A stretch of 64,000 nucleotides of DNA. Source: Aquipseudomonas alcaligenes_A (GTDB lineage Bacteria > Pseudomonadota > Gammaproteobacteria > Pseudomonadales > Pseudomonadaceae). Location of the stretch: assembly GCA_048595745.1 (NCBI GenBank), contig CP184361.1; one strand, written 5' to 3'. Below, one piece after another: positions 42,427 through 51,313 of this stretch; the stretch's first letter is position 1; every line of letters begins with the position of its first letter. The notes beneath the pieces were generated by a model that had not been told where the DNA came from, ran no database searches, and saw nothing but the letters and a program-made list of their open reading frames with translations. Position numbers and translations under genes: made by a program.

Positions 42427-43314
42427 TCAGCCCGTGCGCAGGCGCATGACGCCGCGATAAAAACCGGCCGGTAGCAGGCTGATGGCCAGACCGCCAAACA
42501 CCAGCGCGCAGGCCAGCCAACCCAGTGCGCTGAGTGCTTCCCCCAGTAGCAGCCAACCGGCCAGCAGGCCGGAAACCGGCACCGCGAGGGCAAAGGGCGT
42601 GACCACGCTGGCCGGGTAGCGACGCAGCAGGAAGCTCCAGATGGCGAAGCCGACCGTGGTGGCCAGGAAGGCGATGTACAGCAGCGCACCGACACCGCGC
42701 CAACTCAGGTGCTCGAACGCTGCGCCCAGCGCCTGCGGCCCCTCGAACAGGTAGGACAGGCCCAGCAGCGGCAGCACCGGCACCAGGCTGACCCAGCAGA
42801 TCAGGCGCAGCATGTCGCTGGCGCCGGAGCGCTTGGTGGCGATATTGGCGAAGGCCCAGGCCAGCGCTGCGGCGACCACCAGCGCGAAGCCCAGCAGGCT
42901 ATCACCCAGCGGTCGCTGCAGGCCCAGCAGCAACAGCCCGCCGGCCGCCAGCAGCAACCCGACCAGCGCGCGGGCACCGGGGCGCTCGCCGAGCAGCAGC
43001 GCGGCGATCAGTACGGTGAAGAACACCTGGCTCTGCAGCACCAGCGAGGACAGCCCGGCCGGCATGCCCAGGTGCATGCCGACGAACAGCAGGCCGAACT
43101 TGACCACCCCGAGCAGCACGCCGATCTGCACGATGCGCCAGCCCGGCGCTGGCAGCGGCCCGCGCAGGAACAGCAGCGGCAGCGCCGCCAGGGCAAAGCG
43201 CAGGGCACAGAACAACAGCGGCGGGAAGTCCTGCAGACCGACCTTGATCACCACGAAGTTGACACCCCAGATCAGGGTGACCAGCAGGGCCAGGAGTATG
43301 TGCGGCAGGGACAT
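42427..43314 (-). CDS. EamA-family (DMT) transporter
   Basis: 295 residues from MSLPHIL (GGAG upstream). Ten hydrophobic helices in two EamA repeats; LIWGVNFVVIKVGL at the start and the second repeat's TPFALAVPVSGLLAGWLLLGE are typical. Inner-membrane exporter of amino acids or metabolites; substrate unknown. Confidence 0.9.
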   Translation of the reverse strand: MSLPHILLALLVTLIWGVNFVVIKVGLQDFPPLLFCALRFALAALPLLFLRGPLPAPGWRIVQIGVLLGVVKFGLLFVGMHLGMPAGLSSLVLQSQVFFTVLIAALLLGERPGARALVGLLLAAGGLLLLGLQRPLGDSLLGFALVVAAALAWAFANIATKRSGASDMLRLICWVSLVPVLPLLGLSYLFEGPQALGAAFEHLSWRGVGALLYIAFLATTVGFAIWSFLLRRYPASVVTPFALAVPVSGLLAGWLLLGEALSALGWLACALVFGGLAISLLPAGFYRGVMRLRTG

Positions 43315-43406
43315 GGGCGGGCTCCGGAAGCGGTTCCCGCACACTAGCAGCCGCAACGCGCCCCTTCTCGGTACAGTTGCAGCCTATCGCGACCGGACAG
43401 ACACGC

Positions 43407-44294
43407 TCACTGCGCCCAGGGCGGCGGTGGCGGTTCGTCGCGCGGGGCATCCTCGGCATTGCGCGCCGCCTCGCGGCGCGCCTGTTCGGCCAGGGCTGCC
43501 TTGATCTCGCGCAGCACCGCGCCGACATCGGCCTCGTCCTCCGGCTCGGCGAAACGGCCGGTGAGCGGGGTTTCCGGGGTCAGTTTGCCTTCCTCATAGA
43601 GCGCCCACATTTCCTTGGCATAGCGCGTCTCCAAGAGCTCCGGGGCGAACTGGCCGAAGTACTCGGCCATATTGCGCACATCGCGCTCGAGCATGCTGAA
43701 GGCGTGGTTGTTGGCGGCGGCATCCACCGCCTGCGGCAGGTCGATGATCACCGGGCCGTGCGGGTCGAGCAGCACATTGAATTCCGACAGGTCGCCATGC
43801 ACCAGGCCGGCACAGAGCATCTTGACGATCTCGCCAATCATGAAGGCGTGGAACTCGCGGGCATCCTCCGGCAGCAGGTCGACGTCGTTGAGGCGCGGCG
43901 CGGCATCACCGTAGCCATCGTCGACCATCTCCATCAGCAGCACACCATCGAGGAAGTCATAAGGTTTCGGCACCCGCACACCGGCAGCGGCCAGACGGAA
44001 CAGCGCGGCCACTTCGGCGTTCTGCCAGGCGTCCTCCTGCTCCTTGCGCCCATACTTGCTGCCCTTGGCCATGGCCCGGGCATCACGGCTGTTGCGCGTC
44101 TTGCGCCCCTCCTGGTACTCGGCAGCCTGGCGGAAACCACGCTTGTTGGCCTCCTTGTAGACCTTGGCACAGCGCAGCTCGCTACCACAGCGCACCACGT
44201 AGACCGAGGCTTCCTTGCCGCTCATCAGCGGGCGCACCACCTCGTCGATCAGGCCGTCTTCAAGCAGGGGTTCCAGGCGTTTCGGGGTTTTCAT
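43407..44294 (-). CDS. RIO-type serine/threonine protein kinase
   Basis: 295 residues. Nucleotide loop around LMSGKEASVYVV and the Lys of LRCAKVYKEANKRGF, catalytic loop HGDLSEFNVLL and metal-binding IIDLPQAVD: all RIO kinase positions present. A basic insert KTRNSRDARAMAKGSKYGRKE is usual. Proline-rich C-terminal tail. Bacterial RIO kinases near copper genes in Pseudomonas are conserved in place but little characterised. Probably cytosolic. Confidence 0.92.
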   Translation of the reverse strand: MKTPKRLEPLLEDGLIDEVVRPLMSGKEASVYVVRCGSELRCAKVYKEANKRGFRQAAEYQEGRKTRNSRDARAMAKGSKYGRKEQEDAWQNAEVAALFRLAAAGVRVPKPYDFLDGVLLMEMVDDGYGDAAPRLNDVDLLPEDAREFHAFMIGEIVKMLCAGLVHGDLSEFNVLLDPHGPVIIDLPQAVDAAANNHAFSMLERDVRNMAEYFGQFAPELLETRYAKEMWALYEEGKLTPETPLTGRFAEPEDEADVGAVLREIKAALAEQARREAARNAEDAPRDEPPPPPWAQ

Positions 44295-44350
44295 CGCGTA
44301 CGGCGGGGCTCCAGTGGGAAATGCTGCAGGCGTTATACGGCAATCGACAG

Positions 44351-45238
44351 CTAACCCGCCAGCAGGGCGCGACGCAGTGCCTCCATGGCATAGCGCACCT
44401 TGGCCGGCTGGGCATCACGGCGCGGCGTCACCAGATGCAGCCCGATGGGCGCTGGCTGCCACTGCGGCAGCACGGCGAGCAGCTCACCACGCGTCAGCAG
44501 GTCGCGAATTTCTGGCTCAGGCTGCAGCGACAGCCCCATGCCGGCCAGGGTGAACTGGCGTACCGAGAGTATGTTGTTGCACACCACCCGGCCCTCGACC
44601 CGCAGGCGCTGCAGTGTGCCCCCAGGCCCGTGCAACGTCACCTGCCCTCCCCGCTCGTGCCCCAGACTGAGCCAGTCCAGGCCACTCAGCTGCTCGGGGT
44701 TATCGATGGGACCGCAGCGCGCCAGGTAGGCCGGCGCCGCACACAGCAGCATCGGCCAGTCGCCGATATGCCGGGCGACCAGGCTGGAGTCCTCCTGGCG
44801 CCCCACGCGGATGGCCAGGTCGATACGCTGCTCGACCAGGTCGATCTGCTCGTCCTGGAAGAACAGCCGCAAGCTCAGTTGCGGATGGGCGCGCAGCAGT
44901 GGTGCCAGTGCGGTGGTTACCAGATGCCCGGAGAAGCCCACCGGCGCGGCGATGCGCAACTCGCCGACCGGCGCGTCGCGCAGCTCGGCCAGACGCTGCT
45001 CCGCCTGCTCGGCCAGCAGCACGATCTGCCGGCAGCTGTCATACAGCTGCGCCCCGGCCTCGGTCAGGGTCAGGCGCCGCGTGGTGCGGTGCAGCAGGCT
45101 GACCTGGGTGCTCTCCTCCAGCTTGCGGATCTGCTGGCTGACGGCCGAGGCACTCATGCCCAGAACCTCGGCGGCAGCGACCATGGAGCCCTTCTCCACC
45201 ACGGTGGCGAAAAGAGCCATGCGCTTGAGCTGCTCCAT
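44351..45238 (-). CDS. LysR-type transcriptional regulator
   Basis: 295 residues, with HTH (FATVVEKGSMVAAAEVLGMS, ASAVSQQIRKLEE) and CrgA/DmlR-type effector domain (GELRIAAPVGFSGHLV, DLAIRVGRQEDSSLVA). Divergent from the NAD(P)-binding gene at 45341 with a ~100-bp spacer, so it likely controls it. Confidence 0.92.
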   Translation of the reverse strand: MEQLKRMALFATVVEKGSMVAAAEVLGMSASAVSQQIRKLEESTQVSLLHRTTRRLTLTEAGAQLYDSCRQIVLLAEQAEQRLAELRDAPVGELRIAAPVGFSGHLVTTALAPLLRAHPQLSLRLFFQDEQIDLVEQRIDLAIRVGRQEDSSLVARHIGDWPMLLCAAPAYLARCGPIDNPEQLSGLDWLSLGHERGGQVTLHGPGGTLQRLRVEGRVVCNNILSVRQFTLAGMGLSLQPEPEIRDLLTRGELLAVLPQWQPAPIGLHLVTPRRDAQPAKVRYAMEALRRALLAG

Positions 45239-45340
45239 TATGAAGCCCTGCTTAATTGTTCAAGCGGATTAGGCCTCTTTTTCCCAACTTTATCCAGAAG
45301 CGATTATCTGTCCCACGTGAACACCAACCGAGGACACCCC

Positions 45341-45982
45341 ATGAAACTTGCCCTGATCGGCGCCACCGGCTATGTCGGCGCCGCCCTGCTGGAGGAAGCC
45401 CTGAACCGCGACCATCAGGTCACCGCCCTGGTCCGTCATCCGGAGAAACTGCCGCAACATCCCAACCTCATTGCCATCAAGAGTGATGTACATGAGGTTG
45501 CCGCCCTGAGCGAAAAGTTGCGCGGCCACGATGCAGTGCTTAGCGCCTTCAACCCCGGTTGGGGTGTAGCCGACATCCGCGAACAGTTCGTCACCGGCAC
45601 CAAAGCCATCCTGACCGCCACCAAGGCGGCCGGCGTGCCGCGCCTGCTGGTGGTCGGTGGCGCCGGCAGCCTGTATGTGGCGCCGGGCCAGCAGCTGATC
45701 GACAGTGCCGGCTTCCCCGCCGAGTACAAGGAAGGTGCCGAGGGCGCGCGCCAGGCACTCAACCTGTTGCGCGAGGAACGCGACCTGCAGTGGACCTTCC
45801 TCTCCCCCGCCGCGCACCTGGAACCGGGCCCGCGCACCGGTCAGTTTCGCCTCGGTGGCGATGATCTGCTGCTCAGCGACGGCCAGCCGGGACGTATCTC
45901 GGTGGCCGACCTGGCGGTGGCCCTGCTCGACGAAACCGAGCAGCCCCAGCACCCACGTCAGCGCTTCACCCTGGCCTACTGA
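45341..45982 (+). CDS. NAD(P)-binding (NmrA/YwnB-like) oxidoreductase
   Basis: 213 residues from the ATG behind GAGG; long upstream open frame is antisense to the LysR gene and ignored. Rossmann motif GATGYVG at 7-13, then VTALVRHPEKL and LVVGGAGSLY. Atypical short-chain dehydrogenase without a YxxxK site, as in the YwnB/NmrA branch: may sense or reduce a dinucleotide. Followed in 11 bp by the DUF2218 gene. Confidence 0.88.
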   Translation: MKLALIGATGYVGAALLEEALNRDHQVTALVRHPEKLPQHPNLIAIKSDVHEVAALSEKLRGHDAVLSAFNPGWGVADIREQFVTGTKAILTATKAAGVPRLLVVGGAGSLYVAPGQQLIDSAGFPAEYKEGAEGARQALNLLREERDLQWTFLSPAAHLEPGPRTGQFRLGGDDLLLSDGQPGRISVADLAVALLDETEQPQHPRQRFTLAY

Positions 45983-45993
45983 GGAGGACCATC

Positions 45994-46287
45994 ATGAGCG
46001 ACTTCACTTCCGCCGCCTTCGTCGCCACCGCGACGCCGGCGCGCTACATCAGCCGCCTGTGCAAACACTTCGCGCACAAGATTCCGGTCAGCTTCGACGA
46101 GCACCAGGGGCGTATCGAATTCGCCTTCGGCCTGGCCCTGCTGCAGGCCGAAGATACCGGCCTGACGCTGCGCGTAGAAGCGCGCAACGCCGAGGAACGG
46201 GAACGACTCGAACAGGTGGTGGCCAGCCACTTCGAACGCTTCGCCTGGCAGGAAGCCCTGACGCTCGACTGGCAGCCGCAGGCCTGA
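45994..46287 (+). CDS. DUF2218 protein, 97 aa
   Basis: Family signature: TATPARYISRLCKHFAHKI, then GRIEFAFGLALL and the C-terminal HFERFAWQEALTLDWQ. Found alongside small oxidoreductases and siderophore genes elsewhere; function unknown. GAGGA precedes the ATG. Same transcript as the preceding gene. Its stop lies 7 bp from the convergent response-regulator stop. Confidence 0.88.
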   Translation: MSDFTSAAFVATATPARYISRLCKHFAHKIPVSFDEHQGRIEFAFGLALLQAEDTGLTLRVEARNAEERERLEQVVASHFERFAWQEALTLDWQPQA

Positions 46288-46294
46288 GCCGACC

Positions 46295-47476
46295 TCAGCG
46301 CGGCAGGGTCAGCTCGATGCTCTCGCCGAGCGAGGCTTCCAGACGCTGCAACTCGCAGTGGATGGACACCGCGTCATCCGCATATTCGCCGGCGATGGCG
46401 GCGAAACTGTCAGCGGCACCGATGCAGGCCAGCACGATGCTCGGATCGAAACGCGTCGCGCTGGCGGCACCGATCTGCGCCAGCGCCTCGTCGTGGCTCA
46501 GCGACTGGCGATAGGGACGCCGGCTGGTCAGCTCCTCATAGCAGCCGACCACGGCCATCAGCCGGGCCGGTAACGGAATCTGCTCGCCCCGCAGGCCTTG
46601 CGGGTAACCGCCGCCATCCCACTGCTCGTGCTGGCTGTAGACGATGTCGCGGGCGTCACGCAGGAAATCCGGCACGCTGCCCAGGCGTGCTTCGGCTGCC
46701 AACAGGGCATCACACCCGGCCTGGGGGTGGCTGCGCAGCAGCGCGAGATCCTCGCCCTGCAGCGGCACCGGGCTGAGCAGGATGCGGTCGGGTAACACCA
46801 GTTTGCCGATGCCGTGCAGCAGCGCCGACTTGCCCAGCTGGGCGATGCGCGCCTCATCCAGCGCCGCGGCCAACGGCGGCTGCTGGCGGGCCAGGCTGGT
46901 GGCCAGGGCGACCATGAGGCGCTCGACCCTTGCCAGGTGCTTGCTGCAGGGGTTGTCGCGCATGGCGGCCAGGCTGGCCATGGCTTCGATGGTCACCTCC
47001 TGCAGACGCTGGATATCCCGGGTACGCCGGCGCACTTCCCACTCCAGGTACTCGCTCTTGTCGCGCAGGAAGTCGGCACTGGCCTTGAGCTGCAACTGCG
47101 CGCGCACCCGGGCCAGAACGATGGGTGGGCTGATCGGCTTGGTGATGTAGTCCACCGCCCCCAGGTCGAAGCCCTGCTGCTCGTCGTCCTGCTCGCTCTT
47201 GGCGGTGAGGAAGATCACCGGGATCTCGGCGGTGGCCGGGTCGGCCTTGAGCCGGCGGCACACTTCGTAGCCGTCGATCTCCGGCATCATGATGTCCAGC
47301 AGGATCAGGTCGGGCAGGCTCTGCGCCGCGATGCTCAGGCCCTTGGCACCATGGTTGGCCACCTTGACCCGGTAGCTACCGGCCAGCAGCTCGCTCATCA
47401 GCGTGAGGTTCTCCGGCGTGTCGTCGACCACCAGCACCAGCGGCTGGTCGGGTCGGTCAAGCATGTCCACCGTCAT
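46295..47476 (-). CDS. Response regulator with degenerate HD-GYP domain
   Basis: 393 residues. Receiver domain (10-125) complete: Asp19-Asp20, acceptor Asp61, Thr91, Lys113. Coiled coil ~135-165, then an RpfG-like HD-GYP domain in which the His-Asp pair reads His221-Gly222 (LLHGIGKL) while the later HEQWDGGGYPQG remains. Loss of the metal Asp should abolish phosphodiesterase action, so it may act by protein contacts or c-di-GMP binding. Its start overlaps the stop of a broken upstream gene by ATGA. Confidence 0.9.
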   Translation of the reverse strand: MTVDMLDRPDQPLVLVVDDTPENLTLMSELLAGSYRVKVANHGAKGLSIAAQSLPDLILLDIMMPEIDGYEVCRRLKADPATAEIPVIFLTAKSEQDDEQQGFDLGAVDYITKPISPPIVLARVRAQLQLKASADFLRDKSEYLEWEVRRRTRDIQRLQEVTIEAMASLAAMRDNPCSKHLARVERLMVALATSLARQQPPLAAALDEARIAQLGKSALLHGIGKLVLPDRILLSPVPLQGEDLALLRSHPQAGCDALLAAEARLGSVPDFLRDARDIVYSQHEQWDGGGYPQGLRGEQIPLPARLMAVVGCYEELTSRRPYRQSLSHDEALAQIGAASATRFDPSIVLACIGAADSFAAIAGEYADDAVSIHCELQRLEASLGESIELTLPR

Positions 47477-47893
47477 CCTGCTATCCCCTGTCGTGCGGCC
47501 GCCTGCTGCAAAAGTTGAATGGCCCGTTCGAGGTCGAAGCCAAGAACTGCCATCGCCAACGTGCCGTAGTCATCATTAAAGCTGCTGCACACCATTGGCG
47601 GCACGCTCCAGGCACTGCGCCAGTTCACCCAGCCGGGCCCGACGGACATCCTTGATCGCGTTTTCCAGCGCTGGCTGCGAGGCCACATCGGTCGTCTCCG
47701 GATTGCCGGCCAGCAGACGCAGGTCGGCCCGGGCCGGCTGCGGCAGCAGCCAACAGAGGCGCGGCATGGACGTTTCCAGGTCGACGCTGGATTCGCTCAG
47801 CTTAGTCAGCACTTTGAAAGTCAGATGCGGATTGGCAGCGCTGACGGTCGGGCCGACAATCCGCCCACCAGGACTCGGGAGAACGCCCGCCAT
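47473..47893 (-). pseudogene. Broken remnant of a gene once coupled to the response regulator
   Basis: Two frames on the minus strand together read like the end of one protein: LAGNPETTDVASQPALENAI to ERAANGVQQL in one, then FNDDYGTLAMAVLGFDLERA to ARQGIAG in another, joined across a single frame change near 47,575. The last frame ends in an ATGA overlap with the response-regulator start, typical of a real operon. LGFDLERAIQLLQQAA resembles the tail of hybrid sensor kinases (inference). The 5' part is missing where ada begins. Confidence 0.45.
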
Positions 47894-48929
47894 GCTCAAT
47901 CACGACCACTGCTGGCAAGCTCTGTGCGAGCGCGATGCGCACTTTGATGGGCAGTTCGTCTTCGCCGTGCGCAGTACCGGCATCTACTGCCGACCCAGCT
48001 GCCCGGCACGGCGGCCACGGCGCGACAACGTCAGCTTTCATGCCGATGCGGCCAGCGCCGAGGCCGCCGGCTTCCGCCCGTGCAAGCGCTGCTCGCCGCA
48101 CGGCCAGAGCCCGGCCGAGCAGCTCGACGCGCTGGTGGTGGCCGCCTGCCGCCTGTTGCAGAACAGCGAGCCGGCGCCGACCCTGGAGCAGCTAGCGGCG
48201 CGCATCGGCCTGTCCGCCTCGCACCTGGCGCGCGCCTTCAAGGCGCGTACCGGGATGACCCCGCGCGCCTGGCTGGCCGCACAACGGCGCCAGCGCCTGG
48301 AAGCCAGCCTGCCGCAGGCCGGTTCGGTGCTGCAGGCGGCGCTGGACGCCGGCTACTCCGGCACCCGGGCGTTGTACGAGCAGCCTGCCGCGCTGAGCCC
48401 GGCGCGGCGACGCCAGCAGGGCGCCGGCGAGGTGCTGCGCTACGCCATCAGCGACTGCCCGCTGGGCCTGCTGCTGCTCGCCACCAGTGACAAGGGCGTC
48501 TGCGCCCTGCTGTTTGGCGACGACGAGAGCGAACTGGAGGCCGAACTGCAGCAGCGCTTCGCCGCCGCCGAACTCCAACGTGACCAGCGCGGCCTGCGCG
48601 ACTGGCTGCGCGAAGTGCTCCAGCAGGTGCAGGAACCGCAGCGCGCCGCCAGGCTGCCGCTGGACCTGCGCGGCAGCGCCTTCCAGCAGCGGGTCTGGCA
48701 GGCTCTGCGCGAGATTCCGCCGGGGCAGACGCGGCGCTACGGCGAACTGGCCGAGCAGCTCGGCAGCCACGCCCGCGCCGTGGCCCGCGCCTGTGCCAGC
48801 AATCCGCTGGGCCTACTGGTGCCCTGCCACCGGGTGGTCGGCGCCAAGGGCGCGCTCACCGGCTACCGCTGGGGCGTGCCGCGCAAACAGGCGCTGCTGG
48901 ACCAGGAAGGCGCCACCCTGGGTGACTGA
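47892..48929 (+). CDS. ada: Ada: methylated-DNA repair protein and transcription activator
   Basis: 345 residues from MLNHDHCW. N-terminal zinc domain: acceptor Cys33 in STGIYCRPSC, Cys37, Cys64, Cys67 (RPCKRC). AraC HTH (~90-170: ARIGLSASHLARAFKARTGM), then O6-methylguanine methyltransferase with QRVWQALREIPPGQTRRYGELA and active PCHRVVG. Repairs methyl-phosphotriesters and O6-methylguanine and switches on alkylation response. The alkA or alkB genes are not seen here. Confidence 0.96.
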   Translation: MLNHDHCWQALCERDAHFDGQFVFAVRSTGIYCRPSCPARRPRRDNVSFHADAASAEAAGFRPCKRCSPHGQSPAEQLDALVVAACRLLQNSEPAPTLEQLAARIGLSASHLARAFKARTGMTPRAWLAAQRRQRLEASLPQAGSVLQAALDAGYSGTRALYEQPAALSPARRRQQGAGEVLRYAISDCPLGLLLLATSDKGVCALLFGDDESELEAELQQRFAAAELQRDQRGLRDWLREVLQQVQEPQRAARLPLDLRGSAFQQRVWQALREIPPGQTRRYGELAEQLGSHARAVARACASNPLGLLVPCHRVVGAKGALTGYRWGVPRKQALLDQEGATLGD

Positions 48930-48933
48930 TGAT

Positions 48934-48955
48934 CCCCTCTCCCCCTGGGAGAGGG
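48934..48955. repeat. CCCTCTCC palindrome, cluster D
   Basis: A single short unit CCCCTCTCCCCCTGGGAGAGGG six bases after the ada stop. May act as its terminator. Confidence 0.8.
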
Positions 48956-49019
48956 AGTCAGCTCCATACTTGCGACAATCCTCTGCCGGGCCGAAGCTAT
49001 GCGGCCCGAAGGAGAGCCC

Positions 49020-49322
49020 ATGGACACCGCCGAACTCACCCGCCGCCTGCATGCCATTCGCGACCACAACGCCTGGCGCCGTTTCCACAGCCCGAAGAAC
49101 CTGGCCATGGCCGCCAGCGTAGAGATGGCCGAGCTGGTGGAAATCTTCCAGTGGCTGTCCGAAGACGAATCGCGCCAGCTGCCGGCCGAGCAGCTGGAGC
49201 ATGCCGGCCAGGAAGTCGGCGATATCGTGCTCTATCTGTTGCTGCTGTGCAGCGAGCTGGGCATCGATCTGGAGCAGGCGGTGCGCGCCAAGCTGGCCGA
49301 CAGCGAGAGGCGCTTCGCATGA
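49020..49322 (+). CDS. MazG-like nucleotide pyrophosphohydrolase
   Basis: 100 residues from the ATG with AAGGAG. One all-alpha NTP-PPase domain: NLAMAASVEMAELVEIFQW gives the EExxE-like metal helix, GDIVLYLLLLCSELG the ExxD helix. RS21-C6/iMazG type; hydrolyses NTPs, perhaps house-cleaning. Overlaps cmoM by 4 bp. Confidence 0.9.
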   Translation: MDTAELTRRLHAIRDHNAWRRFHSPKNLAMAASVEMAELVEIFQWLSEDESRQLPAEQLEHAGQEVGDIVLYLLLLCSELGIDLEQAVRAKLADSERRFA

Positions 49323-50068
49323 GCGACCGCCATTTCGACGAACTGGCCACCCGCTTCGCCGAGAAGATCTACGGCGGCGCCAAGGGCGCCATCCGCCTGG
49401 CCGTGCTGCAGGCCGACCTCAAGGAAGCCCTGCCGGAACGCCCGCTACGGGTGCTCGACGTCGGCGCCGGCCTCGGCCACATGAGCCTGTGGCTGGCCCA
49501 GCGCGGCCACCAGGTGACCCTGGCCGAACCCGCCGCGCCAATGCTGGAGGGGGCACGCCAGCGCTTCGCCGAAGCCGGCGTCGCGGCCACCTTCATCCAG
49601 GCGCCCTGGCAGGACCTGCTCGGACAACTCACCCAACCCTATGACCTGGTGCTGTGCCACGCAGTGCTGGAATGGCTGGCCGAGCCGCACGCCATCCTGC
49701 CCGTGCTGCACCAGCTGACCGCCGCCGAGGGCTGGCTGTCGCTGGCCTTCTACAACAAGGATGCGCTGGTCTATCGCAACCTGCTCAAGGGGCATTTCCG
49801 CAAGCTGCGCAAGGAGCGCTTCGCCGGCGAGGGGCAAAGTCTGACCCCGCAGCAGCCGCTCGACCCGCGCGAGCTGGCCACGCAACTCGACGCCCTCTGG
49901 CAGGTCCAAAGCCGCAGCGGGGTGCGGGTGTTCCATGACTACATGCCGGCCGAGTTCCAGGCCAAGGCCGAACTGGCCGACCTGCTGGAGATGGAGCTGG
50001 CCTACCGCCGCCACCCGAGCTTCGCCGCCCTTGGCCGCTATCAGCACTGGATCTGCCGACCACGCTGA
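49319..50068 (+). CDS. cmoM: tRNA 5-carboxymethoxyuridine methyltransferase CmoM
   Basis: 249 residues. SAM-binding motif VLDVGAGLGHMSLWLA (~40-56) with acidic residue in TLAEPA, and CHAVLEWLAEP, FYNKDALVYRNLLKGHFRKL, which are characteristic of CmoM (formerly SmtA). Methylates cmo5U34 to mcmo5U in tRNA. Translationally coupled to the MazG-like gene. Confidence 0.92.
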   Translation: MSDRHFDELATRFAEKIYGGAKGAIRLAVLQADLKEALPERPLRVLDVGAGLGHMSLWLAQRGHQVTLAEPAAPMLEGARQRFAEAGVAATFIQAPWQDLLGQLTQPYDLVLCHAVLEWLAEPHAILPVLHQLTAAEGWLSLAFYNKDALVYRNLLKGHFRKLRKERFAGEGQSLTPQQPLDPRELATQLDALWQVQSRSGVRVFHDYMPAEFQAKAELADLLEMELAYRRHPSFAALGRYQHWICRPR

Positions 50069-50102
50069 CCGGAGCTACGCTGAGTCAAACTGCGGAGCCA
50101 CC

Positions 50103-50693
50103 ATGAGAACCTTAGTCCTGCCATTCGCCCTGCTGCTTGCCGCCTGCCAGAGTCCCAATCCCTACCAGGCCGACGGTAAGCCGCTACCGCCCGCGCCGCC
50201 CGGCGCCGCCAGCCACTTCGACCGCAGCGCCTACCCGGCCACGCCACGCGACTTCAGCCGCTACCGCGACTGGGCCTGGCGCGAGCCGCCGGCCGGCAGC
50301 GCCTGGGCCGATGGCGCGCTGGTCGCCGAAGCTGTCGCAGGCAGCCTGGACCAGCGCGGCCTGCGCCCGGCGCAGGGTAACAAGGCGGCCGACCTGCGGG
50401 TGAGTGCCAAGGTCAGCCTGGAGCGGCGCCAGTACCAGGTACGCGACGACTACGGCAGCTACTATGGCGACGGCCCCTATGGCGACCACTACGGCATGTA
50501 CGGCAGCGTGCCCCTGGTGCGCACCTACGAGGTAGAAGTGGCTGTGGTGCGTATCGAGCTCTACGACGGACGCGACGGTCAGCCGGTGTGGAACGGCAGT
50601 GGCGAGGCGCGCAGCGAAGGTAGCCAGAGCGAACGCGCCAACGCCCTGCGCCGGGCCGTTGCCGACACCCTGGGTGCCTATCCGCCGGAGTGA
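50103..50693 (+). CDS. DUF4136 lipoprotein
   Basis: 196 residues from the ATG behind GGAG. Lipobox LLAAC. The family pattern is FDRSAYPATPRDFSRYRDWAW, the LDQRGLRPAQ turn, and VVRIELYDGRDGQPVWNGSG. A Tyr/Gly-rich loop GSYYGDGPYGDHYGMYGS replaces part of the middle. Envelope role unknown. Next gene is a paralog. Confidence 0.88.
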   Translation: MRTLVLPFALLLAACQSPNPYQADGKPLPPAPPGAASHFDRSAYPATPRDFSRYRDWAWREPPAGSAWADGALVAEAVAGSLDQRGLRPAQGNKAADLRVSAKVSLERRQYQVRDDYGSYYGDGPYGDHYGMYGSVPLVRTYEVEVAVVRIELYDGRDGQPVWNGSGEARSEGSQSERANALRRAVADTLGAYPPE

Positions 50694-50757
50694 CATGGCG
50701 CTTGCCGAAGTGCCCCGGTTGCAGTTGGATAGCGGCTCTAGCACGGAGGTTATCGCC

Positions 50758-51306
50758 ATGTTCCAGCGCCTGTTACTGGTCTCTATCCTGCTGTTCCTCG
50801 GCGCCTGCCAGAGCCCGCACGTCGAGCGCGACTTCGACACCCGCCGCGATTTCGCTGCCTACCGCAGCTGGAGCTGGCAGGAACCGGCCCTGCAGTACCG
50901 CCCGGACGACCCGCGGCTGCGCAGCGACCTGACCGAGCAGCGCATCCGCAGCGCCATCGGCCAGCAACTCGACCAGCGCGGCCTGCGCCCGGCGCAGCCC
51001 GGCAAAACCGGTGACCTGCGGGTACAGGCCTGGCTGATCGTCGACCAACGCCAGGAACAGGTCAGCAGCCACTACGGTGGCTACTGGGGCGGCTACTGGG
51101 GCGGTCCGGCCTACAGCGAGACCCGCACCGTCGATTACCAGGTGGCCACGTTGCAGATCGACCTGCTCGACGGTCGCGACGGCAAGCTGGTCTGGCGGGG
51201 CAGTGCCGAGCAGGTGCTGCGTGACTCGACGCAGAGTCCGGCGCAGCGTGAAGCGGCGATCCGCCACACCGTCGCCCAGGTCCTGGCCCACTACCCACCA
51301 CACTGA
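50758..51306 (+). CDS. DUF4136 lipoprotein, paralog of the preceding one
   Basis: 182 residues, lipobox LGAC, GGAGG 8 nt upstream of the ATG. Shares with its neighbour the RDFAAYRSWSWQEP start, LDQRGLRPAQPG and LQIDLLDGRDGKLVWRG; its loop is GGYWGGYWGGPAYSE. Tandem duplication is evident. Function unknown. Confidence 0.88.
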   Translation: MFQRLLLVSILLFLGACQSPHVERDFDTRRDFAAYRSWSWQEPALQYRPDDPRLRSDLTEQRIRSAIGQQLDQRGLRPAQPGKTGDLRVQAWLIVDQRQEQVSSHYGGYWGGYWGGPAYSETRTVDYQVATLQIDLLDGRDGKLVWRGSAEQVLRDSTQSPAQREAAIRHTVAQVLAHYPPH

Positions 51307-51313
51307 GCCCAAG

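Noticed and set aside
44321..45340. N-terminal extension of the NAD(P)-binding protein
   Set aside because: This stretch is antisense to the LysR gene; the later ATG has GAGG and begins right at the Rossmann motif.
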